The position numbers and the translations under genes were made by a program. From Lobulomyces angularis (Eukaryota; Chytridiomycota; Chytridiomycetes; Lobulomycetales; Lobulomycetaceae): a stretch of 64,000 nt of DNA. Where the stretch lies: NCBI GenBank assembly GCA_027604685.1, contig JADHYX010000040.1:23267-87266 (forward strand), in the 5' to 3' direction. This document shows positions 23,334 to 34,566 of the stretch, piece after piece; the first letter of the stretch is position 1; each line of letters opens with the position of its first letter. The notes beneath the pieces are model-generated. The model was not told the DNA's origin. It made no database searches and was given only the letters and a program-made list of their open reading frames with translations.

Positions 23334-25649
23334 ATGGGTATATTTTCTTGTTTAAAATCCTGTGAAGAAGTAGCTGAAGTACCAAAGAAACAAACTGCTC
23401 CTGCTCAAGCTGCTCTCTCCAGTTCAGAGTTGTTAATAAACTACCAAGATGAATTCGTTGACATAAATATACGATCTGCTCCTTTGTATGGACCTGTATT
23501 TAACGTAACAAAGTACGCAGACGAACTCTTTGAATTTTCTGCCGCTTACGCTGTAACTCCATTTAACATTTTAAAACATTTATTTCTAACTGACTTCGAA
23601 TTCCCCCTTTAGAAATCTAAAATGGAAAGAATGACCAAATTAAAAGATAATATTCAAAATTTGGATCAATCAACTTTATCCCCTACTGAAATTGCAGATT
23701 TAGAGTTTTTAAAGGTATAATGAGTTTAATTTCTAACTTCTAATTTAATAATAATTGTTTCGAAAAGGATGGTTTAGTTTCAATGATGCTTAGGTAATTT
23801 TTTTATAGTCCTAGCACTAAAAATAAAATTAGAGAAACTTGTTATGAATTTGAAATTCCCACTTCTCACTTAGGTCTTCTTGGTCAGTTGGTAATGGCTT
23901 TTCAAAGTTACCAGGCTTTTGAAACAATAGAAGATATCAACAATTACAAAACTAGATTGTCCAAGATTGCTGAAAAGTTTGATGAAATTATATTAGCTTA
24001 CAGAGTAGGCATTGAAAAAAGGATAACTTTACCAAAAGAATCAATTGATGTTATGATAACACAGTGTGATGCGGCTATTACTGAAGACTATGCCAATTCT
24101 CCGTATAATATGAATAAAGAAAAAATTTTGCAAGTCACCGGAGATGCTCAATTTTTAATTGAGACTATAAAAGATAAAGTCATTCCCTCTTTCAAAAAAT
24201 TAAAAAGTTTCCTTCAAGACGAGTACATTCATCATGCTCGAAGCTCTGCTGGTATCTATGATTTGCCAGGTAAGTGATAAATAGTAATTGAAAATTTTTG
24301 ATTCATTTTTTAATTATTGAAAACTGTTAGATTCAAACCGTGTGTATACAGATCTTATCTATATTTATACTAGCGTTCACTATACTGCAGAAGAAATTCA
24401 CCAAATGGGTATTTGCTCAAAAAACTCAAATTTAAAATTTATTATTACATAGGGTTAAAGGAAGTTGAGAGGATTTGGAAATTAATGGTAAAAACACAAG
24501 AACAAATCTTTCCGGGTTCGTCTGTAGAAGAATTTAGGATATCACTTAAGGATAAATCAAAGTATCCTTCGCTGTATTTTGAAAAAGATGAAGATATTAT
24601 TCAAAGTTACAAGGATCTTTTAACTGAAATTGATGCAAAAACACCAAAGTACTTCAGAACATTTCCAAAATTTCGTCAATGCCAAATTGAAGCAGTTCCG
24701 AAAGCAATGGAAAAAGGAACTCCATTAGCTTTCTATCGTCCTGGAACTGCACAAAAGTACAACATGTTTTAATGCTGTTAAGTGTTTATTCTTTATTTTT
24801 TAAGATCAGGCATTTTTATGGCAAATTGTTTATTACACAAAGAATCTCCAGCAATTATGAAAACCGCCATTACTCTTCATGAAGGTAAATAGAAACAGGA
24901 TTAATGTAGTACTTTCTTTAATATTTCTTAAAAATAGCTAATCCAGGTCATCACCATCAAGGTTTGGTTAAAAATTCAAAATTTTAATAATTTTTTTTTT
25001 AACAAATTTTAGTTTCCTTAACTTTGGAAGATGAGTCTAAACATGTAATAAAGAAGATGGTTAAGGTAACTGCATTTGTTGAAGGTTACGGTTTGTATTG
25101 TGAATATCTTGGAGAAGAGTAAAAAATTCAATAAATTTTTTTAATAACTTTTATAAAAGAATGGGGATGTATTCAGATTTGCTGCAATACTTGTATTACT
25201 TATAGTTATCTTTTTATTTTGAATTTTAATTTTTTTTTTGTAGTGGAAGACTAGAACTAGAAATGTTTAGAGCACTGAGATTAGTTATTGATACAGGTTT
25301 ACATGCTAAAGGGTGGACTGTTGAAAAGTCTGTTGAATTTATGATGAAATACGTTACAATGACTGAAGCAGAAATTCTTAATGATGTTAAAAGGTATTGC
25401 ATCATGCCTGCACAAGCTGTTACTTACAAAATCGGTGAAATTAAAATTAAGGAGATAAGAAAATTTGCTGAAGAACAATTAGTATATGAAAAAATTTTTT
25501 TATTTTAACCTTATCACTTTTTTTTGCAGGGTGACAAATTTGACATTATTGAATTTCATGAAACTTTATTATCATTCGGAAACATGTCATTAAATGGATT
25601 AGAAAAGTTAATGAAGAAATGGGTTGCAGATTCAAAAGAAAAACAATGA
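23334..25649 (+). CDS. DUF885 (COG4805) metallopeptidase-like protein
   Basis: The start is set at ATG 23334 (MGIFSCLKSCEEVAEV); Gly2 and nearby Cys residues allow N-acylation. Later exons read QLVMAFQSYQAFETIEDINN, IHHARSSAGIYDLPG, TAEEIHQMGLKEVERIWKLM, FYRPGTAQ, AGIFMANCLLHKE and TAITLHEANPGHHHQ. They end in VTAFVEGYGLYCEYLGEE, LRLVIDTGLHAKGWTVEKSV and IMPAQAVTYKIGEIKIKEIR. HExxPGHHxQ plus the EGWxLYxE-like and VDTGLHxxxW blocks are hallmarks of DUF885, a family thought to be zinc peptidases or carboxypeptidases related in fold to M2/M32. Total length about 600 residues, as usual. Enzyme substrate unknown. About eight exons. Confidence 0.88.
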
Positions 25650-26353
25650 AAAGGAAGATAAATTGTTTCCTCTGAATTTTTTTATATTTGATTTTGCAAT
25701 ATTTTACTAAATTTAAAATTGCCTTATTGCATTTAGGATTAATTTGATGATAAAAAACATTTATATATTAGTGTTTATATTTTAATTTAACATTTTTTCA
25801 ATAATTTAATAACGGTTTCCTTCAAATTTAAAGAAAAATTTTTAGTTTGAGAATTAATGATCATACCTTTTTTCCAAGAAGTATATCATCATCTTTGGTA
25901 TATATATCTCTAATGTCAATTAACTTTTCGCCTCTAAAACCTTAAAAAAAAAAAAAATGTCTGTGAATCATTTTTCAAATACTAAATTTTTATTTAAAAA
26001 AAAAAAAAATTTGAATTATGAGAGATAGTAAATTTTTTTACCGATTTTTTAAGTTAAAAAAAAATTTAAAAGAATGCTAAAATCTACAAAAAACTGGAAT
26101 TTAAAGTTTGGAATTTTTTTTTATTTCCTTTTTTGGAAAATTTTTTGGTGTAACAGTATGGTTAACAAGTTTTCTCTTTTTCAAGTTTTATTTCTTAACA
26201 GTTGAAAAAGTCAACCCTTAATTAATCCTTCGATCAATTAAAATTGAAATTTTTTTAAAGTATAATACCAGTAAGTTAAAAATTAAAAGAAACGTTTTAA
26301 AAAGAGAATTTTTTTTGTTAAACTAAATTTGCAAATAGCTTCAAAAGTAACTT
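25650..26353. other. Spacer containing an orphan Sub1-like exon
   Basis: Between DUF885 (plus) and the BtuF-like gene (plus). It holds one minus-strand PC4/Sub1-type exon (25787-25940). The rest, 25944-26353, is extremely AT-rich and shows no exon that could supply its N-terminus. Confidence 0.5.
25787..25940 (-). pseudogene. PC4/Sub1-like exon without a visible 5' part
   Basis: Minus strand, following an acceptor (…AAG at 25941-25943), reads FRGEKLIDIRDIYTKDDDIL, then LGKKGMIINSQTKNFSLNLK and ends IKLLKKC with TAA at 25787. This matches the PC4/Sub1 single-stranded-DNA-binding core ('F.G..L.DIREY...dGe..PGKKGI.L....w..L'). PC4/Sub1 is a nuclear transcription coactivator. The upstream exon with the first beta strand and start codon was not found. 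The only minus-strand ATG between this exon and the BtuF-like gene (about 25969) does not join in frame. It may be a gene fragment, or a gene with an unusually placed first exon. Confidence 0.55.
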
Positions 26354-27762
26354 ATGAGAGTTGTATCGGTTTTACCTAGTGCTACTGAATCCTTGTGTTT
26401 AATAAAAGGAGGTAAGAATCGTTGTGATAGATTTTACTCAAACTTTTCTTAATAATAAAAATATTTCAGAGCACACCAACCGTTTTTGAAATTCTTTTTT
26501 TTTTTTTTTAATTTTTTGATGAAATACTTTTTATTTCTATAACTATTTAAAGTCAAGTATTTATTAAACAAAAAAAAAATTTTTTTATAAAAAGGTGATA
26601 AATTTTTGGTAGGAAGATCGCATGAAGATGATTATCCTTCAAATATAACACATTTACCGATTTTAACTGCTTCAAAAACTAAATTTACAACCAGCGCCGA
26701 TGTTGATAAACAAGGTAACTAAAAAAAATAGCATTCATTTACCCTAAACAAAGATGTTTTCTATTTTTTGCAGTTTCAGCTGCATTAGGAGAATATGATT
26801 CATTGTATTCAATTGATGTGGAGTTACTTAAAAGTTTAAGACCTGACATTATTTTAACTCAAGATGTATGTGCAGGTAAACAATTTACTTTAACTTATTT
26901 AATTCAATACTTTTTTAACTTTAAAAGTTTGTGCAATTGATCTAAAGACGGTAAACAGAGTAGCTTTGGAAATGTCACCATCGCCGATAGTTTTAACGTT
27001 AAATCCAAGCAACCTTGATGATGTGTTTAAAGATATTTTAATTATTGGTGAAGCTGTTAATCTATTTAAAGAAGCTGAAATATCTGTGAATTTGTTAAAA
27101 CAGAGAGTTACAGTTGCTGTTGAGAAAGCAAACTTCTACTTAAAAAGTAATCCAAGAAAAAATATTTTATTTTTGGAGTGGACTGATCCTGTTTTTCCCG
27201 CGTAAAGATAATATTTTACTTTGTTAGTATCAAAATTTTTTATATTTTAAAGAGGGCATTGGACGGCGCAGCTTATCTACATGGCGGGTGGTAAACACAT
27301 TTGGGACAAATTGTATGATACAAAAGTCAGCAATACTGTTGGAGGAGGTAACTTTTTTTGCTGTGCAAAGATTAAACTTATCCATTTCTTTTTAGGGCCT
27401 TCTGTGAGACTAACCGATCTTCAGATGGAAGAATGCGACCCTAATATAACAATCGTAACCACAGATACATTTCGTAATCTCTGTTATTACTAATATTTGA
27501 ACTTTTTATTCTTGAAATTAAGATTGCTCCTTGTGGTTTAGATATGGCTCAAAATGAGAAGGAAACAGATTTTATTAAAACTAACAAACCATGGTTCAAA
27601 AGAATAGAATTAAACTCCAAAATAGTTCTTGTTGATGGCAATCAGATGTATAATAGACCAGGCCCAAGGTTAGTTGACGCTTTGGAATTTATGGTTGGCT
27701 ACTTTTGGGGTGAACCAAGTTTTATTCCAAAAGATTTTCCATTCAAAATATTAAAAGACTAA
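26354..27762 (+). CDS. BtuF/FecB-fold substrate-binding-like protein, cytosolic
   Basis: Starts MRVVSVLPSATESLCLIKGG. Spliced exons give KFLVGRSHEDDYPSNITHLP, LRPDIILTQDVCAVC, ILFLEWTDPVFPAGHWTAQL, IYMAGGKHIW, LTDLQMEECDPNITII and GNQMYNRPGPRLVDALEFMV. This is the pattern of the BtuF-type periplasmic binding proteins for cobalamin or iron chelates ('S.lPSATE.l..lG....lVGrsheCdyP', 'GHW.PE.v..AGG', 'P.D.iii..CG', 'NRPGPRlvd'). Unlike bacterial proteins it has no signal peptide, so it is probably cytosolic, and no partner transporter is nearby. It has six to seven introns, so any bacterial origin is old. Ligand unknown. Confidence 0.82.
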
Positions 27763-28288
27763 GTCATTTATAATAATAATTTTTATTAAAATTATTGTCA
27801 AAAAAAAAAAATTAATCATTATTGAAATTTTTTATAATCTACGTAATTTTTAAATAAAATCATTGCATTTATTTAATTTGCTTATACAAGCTTCATATTT
27901 TTAGTTGGATATTCCAAAGCTGTTTTAATTGTTTTTAAAAACTTGGACTTTTTTTAGTTTCTATTATTATTGTTGTTATTTTGTGGAATTCCTTCCACAT
28001 TTCTTATTGTCCATATTGAAATTTTATTTTAAGCCAAATTTTTTAACCATTATTAAGTGGCCTGAAAAAAAATCTGTTTGAATAATTGTAAATAATAATA
28101 GAAATTAGTGTTAATGTAGTAAATCTTTTTTTTATTATGTAATTTAATATCTTTTTAACAAAATACGGAGCTAATATTTACAATAAATTATGTNNNNNNN
28201 NNNTAATAACAATTCATAGATAAAAAAACAGAGAAACCAGTTCTTTAGTTTTTTTTTTTTTTTTTTTTCCCTTTACAAAATAAATACT
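27763..28288. other. Converging-gene spacer with scaffold gap
   Basis: AT-rich 3'-to-3' spacer between the BtuF-like gene and the ferritin-like gene. It contains the second 10-N gap and a long T run at about 28250-28268. No gene seen. Confidence 0.55.
28194..28203. other. Scaffold gap (10 N)
   Basis: Run of ten N joining contigs; real length unknown. Confidence 0.99.
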
Positions 28289-29379
28289 TTAAAAAGTTAA
28301 CGGTAAAAATGCTGGACCAGCAAGGACATGATCATCTTCAGTAATTCCAATGTCTCTGTCTTCATCAACAACAAATACTGTAGCTTCGAAGTTTCCTTTT
28401 AGTTCATTTGGTACTAAGCATTGTGCAAGTAATCCATTTCCTCTTCTCTCTAATTGAATTTGAGTTCTAAAGTGACTAATACCAACTTGGAAGTTGCAGT
28501 GTAAAGTTTGACCTTCTACAATGTCACCAGAGAAACCAAGAGCAACGTTATTGCCCCATCTACCAAATTCTTGTTCTAAGGTAAGTGCAGATTGGAAGGG
28601 TTGTGCAGGTAGTTGGAAGTCACAACCTGCAATGAATGGAGCTACCAAGGTTACAACACTTCTTAATCCTAACGGAGTGTCAAAAGAATTTGGAACAGGC
28701 AATTGTCTAGCAATTATGTTCAAAGCTGCAGCGTGTCGGCCTTCTATAGTTGCAATAGCAGCGCCAGCTGTTTTAAAAATGTCTCGTTGAATTAAAGAAA
28801 TTGCTCCATCATAAGCAGCAACACCAACTTTTTCAAAAACTAATGCTGTACTTAACATACTCTTAACATCACGAAGACTTTCTTCAAAATTGAATCTGCA
28901 AGATGGTACATCTTGATTTTCTCCAAAAGTTGCACGAATAGTGTCTTGCAAGAATTTAACATGTGTTGCTTCATGAAAACTGACTAAATTTACTTGATCC
29001 CTAACTCCAGCAAAACCTTCTTGTAGGAAACGATTTTCATCAAACCTATTTAATCCATCCCTGGAGAAGAAAAAAATAAAAAATTAAAAAAACGTATTTA
29101 GAAATTTAGCAAGTTATACGCATAAAAGGTAGCTTCCAAAAACTCAAGAGTTAAAGCAAAATTTAAGACAGTTAAATCGATTCCATCGTTTCCTTGCTGT
29201 TGTTGTTCATTTCTACCTTGATTGAACCCATTGTTGTCGTTAATCTGAATAATAATTGTGTCCCTGTTTCCACCAAAACGTTGTCCACCATAATTTCTCT
29301 TTTCTAGACGTGTATTATCAGCAACTGGGGCACACACTGTTAGTGTACATAAAGCAGCAAGAATAGTAGTAAACTTCAT
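28289..29379 (-). CDS. Secreted ferritin-like (Ferritin_2) fungal protein
   Basis: Minus-strand gene starting MKFTTILAALCTLTVCAPVA, a clear signal peptide. LEKR follows at about residues 25-28, a Kex2-type cleavage site. The ferritin-like four-helix domain reads LNFALTLEFLEATFYA, then (across one intron, donor GTATAA) LNRFDENRFLQEGFAGVRDQ, VSFHEATHVKFLQ and AIATIEGRHAAALNII. Glu and His residues fall at the positions used for a di-iron centre in ferritin-like proteins. The last ~90 residues are strand-rich with no named domain (…AGPAFLPLTF). Family PF13668 is common in secreted fungal proteins related to stress or sexual development; enzyme activity unproven. One intron, about 340 residues. 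Confidence 0.85.
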
Positions 29380-29712
29380 TTTTTAAAAATATTTTAAGTG
29401 TAGGAAATACAGGATTGGAGTCCTTCCTTTTATAAGTTTTTGCATTAAATTAAAGTTAATTTAGAGCAATCTCTTGCCACAAACCTGGTATTTTAGTTGT
29501 GGTGAGCATGACGCGCTGAAACGCCACGGAATTTTGCCCTACTTAATTTAAAGATGACGTTGCTAATTAATTCAAAAGCAAACTTAAAAAAATCATGCAA
29601 AATTTGTACCAAATAAATTAACTGTATTTTTTATTAAATTTATTATGCTGTATCTTCAGAACGCAAGTTATGACATCACACCCTCTTCAAAACCCTTAAA
29701 CCCTCAGTATAA
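29380..29712. promoter_or_regulatory. Divergent upstream region
   Basis: Spacer between the ferritin-like gene (minus) and the F-box/LRR gene (plus). A patch at about 29460-29530 is less AT-rich than usual. It presumably carries both promoters; no specific site supported. Confidence 0.4.
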
Positions 29713-31649
29713 ATGCAATCCACCAATAAACACATCAATGACTTGATCATTCATGCTGTAAACAACATCAACACCGGACAGCATCTCAATGCCTTATCGC
29801 TACTTAAACAGGTATTTTCAATTACACTACTGAAAAAGAAACCAACTTAAACTTCCTAGGGTAGGCAAGTAGATCCAAAAAATTTAAAAATTCTCAAATA
29901 TTATGTAAAAACTTTACAAAAGTTAAATTTACATGAAAGTGCCATTGAAGCTGCAAATGAGTTGATTGAACTTAAATCTCCAATGGTGACTTCAAAAAAA
30001 AAAAAAAAAAAATTGTAAAATTTCCCTGTTAATTTAATGTGATTTTTCTCAATTGAAGGGGCATTTGTTATCTTCTAAAAGCCTATTTGAACTAAAAAAA
30101 TATAGAGAAGCGTTAAACATTCTGGAATTAGGTTTAAAAGAAATACAACAAAACGACAAATACTATGATTTATTCTTAAATCAAAAAAAAATTGTCTTGA
30201 TGTCCTTAAATTCGGGCATATGTACAAAAAAGTCTTACTTAAATTTTTTACCATTTGAAATCCTTCACAAAATTTTCTCGATGCTGAATTTAAAAACAAA
30301 AATTTTATGTTTAACTCTTTCAAAAACTTGGTTTCAGTTTTTATCAAAGGATCAGCTACTATGGACCACCATTGATTTTTCAATTGTGACGTTAAAAAAT
30401 ACAAACAAAAGCCTTTTAATAACTGATGATATCGTAAAAAAGTTGACTAGTTTTTCAAGTAGTTCCTTAAAAGTTTTAAATTTAAATAATTGTAGAAATT
30501 TAACAAACCAGCTCTTTCAAATACTTAAGTTTAATTCCACATATAATTTGAACAAATTTACCTTGACAAATAACCGAAAAATTGTACCTAAATATCTGAG
30601 TTTAATGATTTTTTACTTGAGAAAACATCTGACTGAGGTAAATCTGTCACAAACTAACTTTGATGATTTGAATTTTTTTGGGTTGTTGAAAAATTGCACC
30701 AATCTAAAACATATTAATATCAGTGATAATCATAAGTTATCAGATTTGTTTTCGAAATTAAATGAGAACGATTTTAATACTATAAAAGGAAATATCAAAG
30801 TTTTGTCATTAAATTTAAGTTACTGTTCAAATTTAAGTTCTAATTCTTTGCATAATTTTGAAAAGATATTTATGAAACTGGAACAATTGAATTTAGAAGG
30901 AAACTCTTCAATGAATTACAATAGTTTAAATGTTATAAGTAACTTAATGGAATTGAAATCAATCAATATTACTGGTTTGAATTACGAAGAAAATGGAGAT
31001 ATACACTTTGTTTCAAGTAAAATACAAGATTTCATTGTTTGCCTGAGCAAGGTAGAACAGTTTAATCTGAAATTTTGCCCAAAATTTAATGGGGACTGCT
31101 TAAGTCTAGTTTCTGCATGTTGGAATGAACTGACGTTTCTGGATATAACATGCAATTCCCAGGCTAGGTAATTTTATTTTTAAGGGGAATTTTGGTATCT
31201 AATATATTTTTCAGAATCAGCCATTTTGAAGATTTAATTGTAGGATGTTCAAAATTGAAGACTCTCCTGATTGGATCTTGTCCTGGAGTTTCTGATGAAG
31301 TAGTTTATAAGTTAGTAAAGAATTTAAAATATTTAGAAACATTAGATATATCAAAAAATTTGAGTATAACAGACAAAAGTGTCAAACTTATATCAAAATT
31401 AGGAGCCAGTTTAAAGGAATTGTCACTTTCAAAGTGCCAAAATATTGTAAATACATATTTTTTTTTTCAATTTATTTTTTTCAATTTTTTTTTTTTTAGA
31501 ATGGGCAATCTCTGAAGTTCTTAGTTTTTAGAAAATGTGGAGTTTCTCTAAAGTTTTTAGACATTAGTGGTCTACCAAACATTACAAATGAGACAATAAC
31601 CCAATTGTATACACTTTCACCTAATATAACATTGGTTTCAAAACTGTGA
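29713..31649 (+). CDS. TPR/F-box/LRR protein, Dia2/Pof3-like
   Basis: Starts MQSTNKHINDLIIHAVNNIN. The N-terminal ~160 residues are TPR-like helices (GQHLNALSLLKQ; HESAIEAANELIELK; SKSLFELKKYREALNILELG). An F-box follows (YLNFLPFEILHKIFSMLNLK, with LLWTTIDFS), then a long run of leucine-rich repeats (SLKVLNLNNCRNLTNQLFQI; LTEVNLSQTNF; LKTLLIGSCPGVSDEVVYKL; FLDISGLPNITNETI). TPR plus F-box plus LRR is the architecture of budding yeast Dia2 and fission yeast Pof3, substrate adaptors of an SCF ubiquitin ligase that acts at the replisome and in genome stability. Five introns; the last exon ends NITLVSKL. Orthology is inferred from domain order only. Confidence 0.8.
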
Positions 31650-32248
31650 TGAAAAGAAGGAAAAAAATTTTTTTGTAAATTTGTTAGAATATAAGTTTTG
31701 TAACAGTATGATTCCCAATGTGAAGTTAATAATTGTAGGGCATGCCAGAATGTTAATAAAATTCATAATAACTCTGATTTTTAAAAAAAAATGTATTTAA
31801 ATTCAAAGAAGGCTGGACACAATAATTTCAAATTTTTTAAGACTGGCTGAGATAAAAAAATGTAAAATGATATTTATGTAAGATTTTTGATTTGTGGCAA
31901 AATAGCAATATTAATTATATGTAATTTTGATTTTTGATTTTTTTTTTTTGGATTTTAATAAAATTTTTTTAATAAGATAAAAATCAATTAAAATACGTCA
32001 GTTCAATTTAGCAATTTGCTGTTAATCTATGTAAAATTAGCAAAATTACTGACCTAAAACGGTGGTGCATAATATTTCATAAAATAAACTTATCCAAGAT
32101 GGAAGTACGATTGGCACATCATTGTTTCTACTACCAACTTCCAATTTTTGTTTTTAAAGCGTCCGATTTTACCCCTTTATCCAAACTTGATTTAAAATCT
32201 GGTTGATTTACTACCAAAAAACTAATATCTAAGAAATAAAAAAAAACT
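31650..32248. other. Intergenic spacer, no gene seen
   Basis: About 600 bp of AT-rich DNA between two plus-strand genes, with T-rich runs near 31930-31960. No frame with coding character. Confidence 0.55.
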
Positions 32249-33324
32249 ATGGCTATCTTTTCATCAATCTTTTCCAACAAATCTAAAAGCTCTGCTTCAA
32301 GCACTAGTTCCTCTAACAATAAAAAACCTTCTCCTTCTACTAAAGTTAAAAATTCTGCAGATAAAACAAAACCTTCCAGTGCTGCTACCATCAATTTAAT
32401 ACCTTCAACCAATAAACCAATAACCTCTTCTGCTGCTACTACCAATTTGAAACCTTCAACTAAAATTACAACTTCTAATACAAAATCATTGACCAATAAA
32501 ATATCATCCTCTAGTGTTAAAGCTTCAAGTTTAAAACCTGCAGTCTCTACTCCTAAAGTTTCAACTAAAACCTCTAATTCAAAACTAAAACCAAAGTCTC
32601 CAATTCCTTTTGGAACACCAAATCTGAAAATTACAAAAGCTACTTCAAATCAAAGTCTAAAAAGTGATGCTTCCACTGTTTCAAAATCAAAATCAAACTC
32701 TAGCCTGAACAAAACAAAAAAATCGATTGTTATTGATACAAAAAATCCTGAGTCAGTTAAAGATGCCTTTAACAGATTTGATCAAAACGGCAATGGAATT
32801 TTAAGCTTGGCTGAAATAGGTATGACTTTTTTTTGGTTGATTTGATTAATAGTTACTCAAAAACAAATTTTAATCTTGTTAGATGATGCGGTTATTAACC
32901 TTTTACCTCAGTTTGCCGATGATAAACCAGCAATCATGAGAGCATACAGAGCCGCTGATGTAAGCAATGATGGATTTATCGACATTGACGAATTTGCAAG
33001 GCTAATTGATCTGCTTTACTACTATGATAAACTATACAAAATTTTTTTAAAGTTAGATAAAAATAACGACAGAAGAATTAGTTTTGAAGAATTTAAAGCT
33101 GGCCATGAATTAGTAGGAATAAAAAATACAAACCTCAAAGATTTAAGAAAAAAGGTACTACATATACATATATTTTGTTTTATTTTTTATTAATTTTTTT
33201 TTTTTTTTAGTTCAATGAAATTGATAAAATTGGACAAGGTTATATCAGATTTGAAGAGTTCACATTGTTCATGGCAAAACAAGATGAAAAGAAAAAATTT
33301 TTTCAATTTTCTAAACGAAAATAA
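32249..33324 (+). CDS. EF-hand protein with Ser/Lys-rich N-terminal extension
   Basis: Starts MAIFSSIFSNKSKSSASSTS. The first ~165 residues are Ser/Thr/Lys/Asn-rich and disordered, including [17 protein letters not shown] hands follow: DQNGNGILSLAE, DVSNDGFIDIDE, DKNNDRRISFEE and a degenerate fourth loop (DKIGQGYIRFEE). The end is Lys-rich (KKKFFQFSKRK). The calcium-binding half is clearly paralogous to the protein at 4942-5668 (AYRAADVSNDGFIDIDEFAR versus AYKAADVDQSGEIELNEFKR). The N-terminus is unrelated: no acylation signal, instead a long positively charged linker. Two introns; the fourth EF hand lies in the last exon after 33208. Likely calcium sensor; partner unknown. Confidence 0.8.
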
Positions 33325-33604
33325 TTGAATAATAAATATGAAATTCTTTCATTTTATTTTTGATACCTCTATAATTTTATTTTGTATGTAACTTGTATAA
33401 TATGTAAATTTTTTTTTTCCCTTTTTTTAATTAATTTAAGAAGATATTTTTTTTTTAAACCAATTTAAACCAAATATTAATTTATGTTTAGTTCCCAATA
33501 TTTATTTTTGTGAAAAAAAAAAAAAAAAAAAAAATTGCATTTTAAGTAAATAACTAATTTCAATATCTACACAATAACGGTGTTCTCAAAAATAAAATAA
33601 AAAA
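33325..33604. other. Intergenic spacer with long A tract
   Basis: AT-rich 3'-to-3' spacer containing an uninterrupted A run of about 22 nt near 33512-33534. No gene seen. Confidence 0.6.
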
Positions 33605-34247
33605 TTACGAACGTAAATGTTTTCTACCTTCATAAAAATTATCCAAAAAGTTGTTTGATTTTGGAACTTCATAAGAATTATCATTGAAGTACCTAACAAA
33701 ATTTTTATAAATTAAAACTTTTTTTTTTTGTAAAAACATTACCTCATTACATGAGTTTTTTGTTTCCACATATTAATGGTTTCCTCATATTCAGTTCTAC
33801 TTTTAAAAAGGAGCCTAATAAAAATAAGAAAATGATAAGACAATAAAGAAGAAAAAAAAAAAAAAACTTAATAAAACAAGGTTGCACTTAAAAGTTAAAA
33901 TTACCTATCGATTACTCTAATGTCATTAACATATCTATATTTTTCAAACTCTTCTCTAATTCTTTGTCTGACCTGTGGAGTTGATATATCCAAGTTATAA
34001 TTTTCAACTATTGCAGGAGCCTTAATAAAAAAAAAATTAAGGAAATAAAAATAAGTAAAACTTTTTTATTAAAAAAAAAAAAACATCTAAATAGTGTTTT
34101 TTTTCTTTATTTTAATTTTTAAATATTAATGTGTTTTGTTTTTATTTTTACAGCATTTAACCAATCTCTAAATGATTGAATGACTCTTTCTTTTGCATGT
34201 AGTAAAGATTTACTATTGATTGTTTTAACAGGATGAACTAACGGCAT
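33605..34247 (-). CDS. NDUFA6: NADH:ubiquinone oxidoreductase subunit NDUFA6 (B14, LYR family)
   Basis: Found by joining four small minus-strand exons. The protein starts MPLVHPVKTINSKSLLHAKE at 34247, then VIQSFRDWLNAAPAIVENYN, a VRQRIREEFEKYRYVNDIRV block, then VIDRLLFKSRTEYEETINMW, KQKTHVMRYF and NFLDNFYEGRKHLRS. About 125 residues. The 'F.KYR.V.D.RVID.L..KG..E.EETIN.WKQ.THVM.yF' pattern is diagnostic of NDUFA6/B14, an LYR-motif accessory subunit of mitochondrial complex I that binds acyl-carrier protein. Its presence means the organism has complex I and a respiring mitochondrion. Exons are too short to stand out as open frames. Its start region is about 320 bp from the Fanzor relic. Confidence 0.93.
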
Positions 34248-34566
34248 AAAAAAATTAATTTATTCTTTATTAAGTGAGGTTTATTTTCTTTTTTTTTTAA
34301 ATCAATATCAAGTGAAATGAATTGTTACACTCATACAAAAAAAATTAACTACATGATGTTCGAGCATTATCTTTCTGAACATAACAAATAATTAAAAATT
34401 ATGTATAAATATCGTGAAATAAATTGCAATAAAAATTTAATGAATTAAAAAAACATTCAACAAATAAAATTAATTTTAACAAATTATTTAGAGGATCTGA
34501 AACTCAACTTAACAATGTGAAAACATTATATTTAATATTAATCGATTAACCGTACATACTACCTTT
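34248..34566. other. Divergent spacer upstream of the Fanzor relic
   Basis: AT-rich spacer between NDUFA6 (minus) and the Fanzor-like relic (plus). It may include the left end of the inserted element. No terminal inverted repeat could be recognised by eye. Confidence 0.4.
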
